From: Candidatus Micrarchaeum acidiphilum ARMAN-2
Lineage (GTDB): Archaea; Micrarchaeota; Micrarchaeia; Micrarchaeales; Micrarchaeaceae
Reading direction: 5' to 3'
Length of the DNA: 64,000 nt
Assembly: GCA_009387755.1 (NCBI GenBank)
Contig: GG697238.1
Span: forward strand, 22,243-86,242
The position numbers were made by a program, and so were the translations under genes. A model generated the notes under the pieces. It worked only from the letters and a program-made list of their open reading frames with translations, did not search any database and was not told where the DNA came from. Shown here in pieces: positions 60,389-64,000 of the stretch (within the stretch, counting starts at the first letter, position 1; each line of letters opens with the position of its first letter).

Positions 60389-60697
60389 TCACATAAGGGT
60401 TATCTCTATCTGGACCGTGTCAGGGACCGCTATTCTCATTATCTGCCTGAGAGCCTGGTCATTCGCATAGATCTTCATGAGCCTCTTGTGAATCCTGAGC
60501 TCCCATTTCTCGAATGTGTGGCTGCCGTCAGCCCCAGGAGCCTTCCTGGTTGCCAGCTTTATCTTCTTGGTCGGCAGCGGGAACGGACCCCTGGTCTTTA
60601 TGTTGAGCGAGGACGTAATGGTCTTTATCTGCTGCATTACCGAATCCGCGTCGTCCTTCGATATGCTCGCAAGCTTTATTACTGCTGTATCGCTCAT
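60389..60697 (-). CDS. rps10: 30S ribosomal protein uS10
   Basis: 102 residues; landmarks IKTRGPFPLPTKKIKLATRK and EKWELRIHKRLMKIYAN. GTGGTGAA precedes the ATG. It follows the EF-1A gene by 9 bases, the usual archaeal EF-1A/S10 pair. Confidence 0.95.
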   Translation of the reverse strand: MSDTAVIKLASISKDDADSVMQQIKTITSSLNIKTRGPFPLPTKKIKLATRKAPGADGSHTFEKWELRIHKRLMKIYANDQALRQIMRIAVPDTVQIEITLM

Positions 60698-60706
60698 TTC
60701 ACCACA

Positions 60707-61981
60707 CTATTTCTGCAACGGCACTATGTCCAGTATTACTCCTGCGCCTACGGTTTCTCCCATATCCCTTATTGCGAACCTTCCCATCTGCGGGAACTCG
60801 CTGTACTTTTCTGCAGATATGGGCTTTGTGGGCTTTATCTTCACTATGGCTATATCGCCCGTCTTTATGGTCTCGGGATTCTTTTCCATTGTCTGGCCGG
60901 TCTTCGGGTCCTTCTTTTCAAGTATGTCTGTTATGGTGCACGCTATCTGCGCCGTGTGTATGTGGAACACTGGCGTATAGCCCTTTGCTATAACGTTCTG
61001 GTGGTGCAGCACTATTATCTGCGCAGTAAACTCTGATACTACATTGGGCGGGTTTGAAACAGGTCCGACTACGTCTCCCCTCTTCACGTCCTTTCTGTCA
61101 ACGCCCTTTATGTTGAATCCTACGTTGTCGCCAGGCTCTGCCTTCTGCAGCGGCTGGTGGTGCATCTCTATGCTCTTGACCTCGGCTTTTATGCCGCTTG
61201 GCATTATGATTATCTGGTCTCCCGGCTTCATGACGCCTGTCTCTACCCTGCCTACTGGCACAGTTCCGAATCCGGACTTGCTGTAAACGTCCTGTATCGG
61301 CAGCCTGAGTGGCTTGTCCGTGGGCTTGGTCGGGACATTGAGCAAATCAAGGCTTCCGAGCAGAGTCGGGCCGTTGTACCACGGCAGCTTGTCGGATTTC
61401 TTGGCTACGTTGTCCCCCTGAAGCGCTGAATATGGCACTACCATCATCGAGTCAACATTCCTGTATCCGAGCGACTTTAGCAGGTCAGTGACCGCCTTCT
61501 TGGTGGCTTCGAACTTGGCCTGCTCGTAGTTTGCAGCGTCCATCTTGTTAACTCCTATTATTACCTGCTGTATGCCGAGCACGTTTGCAAGTATTGCGTG
61601 TTCCCTTGTCTGCGCCTGCACTCCGTCAACCGCGCTTACGACAAGCACTGCTGCATCGGCCTGGCTTGCTCCGGTTATCATGTTCTTGACGAAGTCCCTG
61701 TGCCCTGGCGCGTCTATTATGGTAAAATAGAATTTCTGGGTCTGGAAGTCCCTGTGCATTATGTCTATTGTTATGCCTCTTTCCCTTTCCTCCTTGAGCT
61801 GGTCCATTACGAATGCAAATTCGAACGTGGGCCTGTTCATCTGCTGGGTAAGCTCCTTGTACCTTGCTATATCCCTGTCGGTAATAACTCCCGTTTCAAA
61901 GAGCAGCCTTCCAACTGTGGTTGACTTTCCATGGTCAACGTGTCCTATAAAGATCAGGTTCATATGTGGTTTATCTGCCAT
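60707..61981 (-). CDS. tuf: translation elongation factor EF-1A
   Basis: GTPase that delivers aminoacyl-tRNA. G1 GHVDHGKS, switch I region ERERGITIDI, G3 DAPGHRDF, G4 NKMD, G5 YSALQG; then the two beta-barrel domains (FGTVPVGRVETGVMKPGD; GFNIKGVDRKDVKRGDV). 424 residues from the ATG at 61981 with a GGTGAATAA site; an upstream in-frame extension is not conserved. Co-transcribed with uS10. Confidence 0.96.
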   Translation of the reverse strand: MADKPHMNLIFIGHVDHGKSTTVGRLLFETGVITDRDIARYKELTQQMNRPTFEFAFVMDQLKEERERGITIDIMHRDFQTQKFYFTIIDAPGHRDFVKNMITGASQADAAVLVVSAVDGVQAQTREHAILANVLGIQQVIIGVNKMDAANYEQAKFEATKKAVTDLLKSLGYRNVDSMMVVPYSALQGDNVAKKSDKLPWYNGPTLLGSLDLLNVPTKPTDKPLRLPIQDVYSKSGFGTVPVGRVETGVMKPGDQIIIMPSGIKAEVKSIEMHHQPLQKAEPGDNVGFNIKGVDRKDVKRGDVVGPVSNPPNVVSEFTAQIIVLHHQNVIAKGYTPVFHIHTAQIACTITDILEKKDPKTGQTMEKNPETIKTGDIAIVKIKPTKPISAEKYSEFPQMGRFAIRDMGETVGAGVILDIVPLQK

Positions 61982-62014
61982 TTTATTCACCAATTTAAGT
62001 ATAATTCCGAATCG

Positions 62015-62028
62015 GCATGCAAGCATGC
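62015..62028 (-). promoter_or_regulatory. tandem GCATGC palindromes in the EF-1A leader
   Basis: GCATGC-AA-GCATGC: two adjacent 6-bp palindromes, able to fold as one hairpin with a 2-nt loop, between the predicted transcription start and the EF-1A start codon. A binding site or leader hairpin is possible. Confidence 0.35.
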
Positions 62029-62061
62029 AACTTCAAACACTAAGCTTAATCATAATAAAGA

Positions 62062-62069
62062 TATTTAAA
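62062..62069 (-). promoter_or_regulatory. TATA box for the EF-1A/uS10 operon
   Basis: Leftward CTTTAAATATC, giving a start near 62037 and a leader of about 55 bases. Confidence 0.5.
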
Positions 62070-62183
62070 GCATACCCAAAAACGAACCGATGCTCTGGGC
62101 TGTAATATTTTATCCGGAAAGATTTTTATAACCTATGGTAATTGCCAAAACACTGACAGAAGTAATATTAATTGCGATAGGTT

Positions 62184-62191
62184 TTTATATA
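62184..62191 (+). promoter_or_regulatory. TATA box for the acidic microprotein gene
   Basis: TTTATATA within GGTTTTTATATATTA, 41-48 bases before the ATG at 62232. The predicted leader of about 18 bases contains the AAGGTGATC ribosome site. Confidence 0.55.
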
Positions 62192-62231
62192 TTATCTATA
62201 ATCTATATCCTAGCTGTTTAAGGTGATCTGA

Positions 62232-62330
62232 ATGCCTAAAGACGAAAGCGAAGAGGACGAAGAAGAAGAGGAAGAAGAGGACGAAGAAGAAGACGAGTCC
62301 GACGAAGATAGCGAAGACAGCGACTACTGA
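62232..62330 (+). CDS. ultra-acidic 32-residue protein
   Basis: Complete small gene: TATA box, AGGTGATC site 5 bases before the ATG, 32 codons and TGA. After MPKDES the sequence is almost only Glu and Asp (24 of 32 residues), with a few Ser and a C-terminal Tyr. Nothing comparable is known to me as a named family. Such a polyanion could mimic nucleic acid, buffer basic ribosomal or chromatin proteins, or bind metal (inference). Its expression signals are as good as those of ribosomal genes nearby. Confidence 0.75.
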   Translation: MPKDESEEDEEEEEEEDEEEDESDEDSEDSDY

Positions 62331-62429
62331 GTCCAATAAGCAAGCTATTTTTTTGTTTGTTTGTTTTATACCGTTCTTATTCTGATTTTATTATTAATAT
62401 GCAGCCACAGCCGTAGCCTTGCCCTGCCT

Positions 62430-63170
62430 CTAGTATATCTTTGTGCCTGCGCCCTTGCCGTAAAGTACCTTAGAAAGGCTGCCGCGCTTCCTGAGGCTTA
62501 TTATATACGCCGAAGTGCCTGCACGGAGCTTTCCTATTTCCGCAAGCTTCCTTTTCATGCCCCCTGTCACGTCATTCACGTCCCAAGTATAAAGCTTGCC
62601 AATATTCTGCTTTCTTACGGCCTTTAAAATCCTGCCATCGCTGCTTCTTATGCCGTCTATGTCTATTCCAAATATAAGCGCCTTGGCGCCAAGCATGTTT
62701 GCAAGGTAGACCGCAATATCATCGCCAGAAAGCACCGAAACCCCATACTTGCTGTCCGGAGGCGCGTCGCTGTGCATAATCGGCACAAAGCCCATGTCAA
62801 GATACGCTTTTACCGGATACAAGTTAAATTCCGTTATCCTGCCGGAGCTGGTGCGCACCATGGACGGCACCGAAAGCTCTATGGCAGCATGCCCATAAGC
62901 TATGAATCTGTCAATCATTGTGGCGGTTATCTTGGAAACATTCCTCCTCAATCTTGCCCAGTCTGCCTGGTTGTCCGCTGCCCTGCGCATGCCCCTGCTG
63001 CGCACGAACCTGTGCGCGCCATACCCTGCACCGTGCACTACTATTATTCGGGTGCCTTTCCTTATGTCCGCCGCTACGTAATCGGATACCTCACTTACAA
63101 AAGACCTGCCAGTATTTTTGTCTGTCAGGGCCGCACCACCGACCTTTAGGACATAGGTGACCTTGCGCAT
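62430..63170 (-). CDS. isopentenyl phosphate kinase (amino acid kinase fold)
   Basis: Makes IPP from isopentenyl phosphate in the modified archaeal mevalonate pathway. KVGGAALTDK at the N-terminus, VVHGAGYGAHRFV (the GAG-x-GAH loop with the catalytic His of IPK), VSVLSGDDIAVYLANMLGAKALIFGIDIDG and DVTGGMKRKL fit IPK more than glutamate or aspartate kinases. 246 residues. GGTAGA precedes the ATG. A Nudix gene lies 17 bases upstream on the same strand. Confidence 0.82.
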   Translation of the reverse strand: MRKVTYVLKVGGAALTDKNTGRSFVSEVSDYVAADIRKGTRIIVVHGAGYGAHRFVRSRGMRRAADNQADWARLRRNVSKITATMIDRFIAYGHAAIELSVPSMVRTSSGRITEFNLYPVKAYLDMGFVPIMHSDAPPDSKYGVSVLSGDDIAVYLANMLGAKALIFGIDIDGIRSSDGRILKAVRKQNIGKLYTWDVNDVTGGMKRKLAEIGKLRAGTSAYIISLRKRGSLSKVLYGKGAGTKIY

Positions 63171-63187
63171 TCTACCACAACAAATAA

Positions 63188-63700
63188 TCAGGCAGCGTTT
63201 TTAGAAGCTGCAGCGCTCCTGCGCGCATCTGCTGCCCTGTTTTTTGATTCATAAAGCAGTCTTTCTATGGGCCTCAGATACGTTGCCATTACCCTGTAAT
63301 CTATTTTAGTAAAAACCAGCGTTGGACGGTCCGTCCTAACCAGCGCTATGTTTTCCACTGCGTCAGCGCCAATTGCTATTTTGTCGCAGTGCTCCTGCGG
63401 CAGTAGCTTGATGTCTGACAGGTCCAATCTATCGTTGGCGTACGCAAAAAGGCGAACCCTGAAATCAATACCTTTAATCTCATCCGAAAATGTATCGACG
63501 TATATAAGTTCTGATGGCGCAGCCACTATGCCTGCCTCTTCTTTAAGCTCCCTAAGTGCCGCCTCAATTGCAGTCTCGCCCTTTTCAATGTGCCCTGCCG
63601 GGCAGTTGAACTTCCCCCCTTCAAAATCGTCAAGGTTCCTTTTCAGGAAAAGATAGCCCTGTGATATACGTGTCATTATGCCAACTATCTCCTCGGTCAT
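63188..63700 (-). CDS. Nudix hydrolase
   Basis: 170 residues from the ATG at 63700; the frame is open to a TTG at 63751. The Nudix box is complete: GHIEKGETAIEAALRELKEEAG is at about residues 37-58 of this form (G-x5-E-x7-REL-x-EEAG). Substrate cannot be predicted. It lies directly before the isopentenyl phosphate kinase gene; Nudix enzymes that act on isopentenyl diphosphate are known in plants, but the link here is only positional. The C-terminus is an Ala/Arg/Lys tail. Confidence 0.8.
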   Translation of the reverse strand: MTEEIVGIMTRISQGYLFLKRNLDDFEGGKFNCPAGHIEKGETAIEAALRELKEEAGIVAAPSELIYVDTFSDEIKGIDFRVRLFAYANDRLDLSDIKLLPQEHCDKIAIGADAVENIALVRTDRPTLVFTKIDYRVMATYLRPIERLLYESKNRAADARRSAAASKNAA

Positions 63701-63759
63701 AAAGATGGATGGCTCCACCCACCTATTTATTGCTTGTAGCCTATTCGTCAATCTGCGAA

Positions 63760-64000
63760 TTATGCCCTAAGGTACTGGAGCGCAGCTATCTCCTTGCACA
63801 GCGCGCTCCTCAGATTGACGCCAGCCACGCTTCCTGCCACCTCGTCGGCCAGGGTGTCCAGAAACCTTGCTGTGCCGGAACTCGCGCCATGCCTCTGCGC
63901 AAGTATGTGGGACACTACTGCAGAATAATACTTTCTGAGATCCTTTTCCTCCATCCCTCTGGCTTCAATTCCGAGATATTCTATGAAATAGTTAATGGCG
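63760..64000 (-). CDS. unidentified protein, C-terminal part (cut by window edge)
   Basis: The frame is open from the window end to the stop at 63760; at least 79 residues are visible (AINYFIEYLGIEARG, then MEEKDLRKYYSAVVSHILAQRHG). Helical, no motif recognised. An internal ATG at 63954 is not necessarily the start, as similar helical sequence continues upstream of it. Confidence 0.55.
   Translation of the reverse strand, partial: AINYFIEYLGIEARGMEEKDLRKYYSAVVSHILAQRHGASSGTARFLDTLADEVAGSVAGVNLRSALCKEIAALQYLRA

Overview
The window is archaeal chromosome. PolD polymerase subunits (DP1, DP2), a complete A-type ATPase operon, aIF5A, eukaryote-type ribosomal proteins (eS1, eS24, eS31, eL21), RpoF, archease, NMD3, DUF655, AMMECR1 and class III (pilin-type) signal peptides all point to Archaea. 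Very tight gene packing, half-size or single-domain versions of normally larger proteins (single-repeat TBP, stand-alone NFACT-R) and ultra-short tRNA introns suggest a small-genome DPANN lineage, most like Micrarchaeota (ARMAN group). That lineage call is inference; no 16S rRNA is present. Most starts are preceded by a GGTGA/GGAGGT-type Shine-Dalgarno, and I used it to choose between alternative starts, including several TTG/GTG codons. No gap between genes exceeds 300 bases. I saw no CRISPR array, rRNA or insertion sequence.

Layout. 1-3 kb: valS 3' end, uS15, eS1. 3-8.1 kb: paired half-size EamA-like transporters, topoisomerase I, TrmI, two unknown genes. 8.1-9.8 kb: a one-repeat TBP, eL21, DUF655, RpoF. 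9.9-11.4 kb: MoxR ATPase and a pilin-like protein. 11.4-19.8 kb: A-ATPase operon K-E-C-F-A-B-D-x-H-I, where x is an unrecognised 63-residue membrane protein. 19.9-27.2 kb: Ogt, a HIT protein, tandem FtsZ genes, aIF5A, eS24, eS31, a CPBP protease, a SPOUT methylase and SepF. 27.3-30.4 kb: RdgB, a Nudix-uracil-DNA-glycosylase fusion and an archaeosortase-like protein, all reading leftward. 30.6-35.4 kb: archease, an intron-bearing tRNA-Cys, a four-CBS protein, ThrRS and NMD3. 35.4-40.9 kb: SecD/SecF, ThiI, SecE and a stand-alone NFACT-R protein. 41-48 kb: DP1, DP2 and PolX. 48-54.8 kb: histidine kinase, response regulator with a degenerate GGDEF domain, and surface proteins. 54.7-55.6 kb: tRNA-Asn followed by a 743-bp toxin-antitoxin cassette between 20-bp direct repeats. 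56-64 kb: TPR-AAA ATPase, RNase HI, AMMECR1, tRNA-Ile with a 15-nt intron, a 75-bp promoter/5'-end duplication around a DUF1059 gene, uS10, EF-1A, an ultra-acidic 32-residue protein, isopentenyl phosphate kinase and a Nudix protein.

How the genes fit together. Much of the window is translation, replication, energy and secretion housekeeping. The most unusual items are the single-repeat TBP, the BHB-type intron in the T-loop of tRNA-Cys (3 bases from the gene for archease, the RtcB ligase partner), the Nudix-UDG fusion that has lost most of its Fe-S cysteines, the tRNA-flanked toxin-antitoxin cassette, an apparent AUA start for NMD3, the gene made by 5'-end capture near 59.5 kb, and the acidic microprotein.
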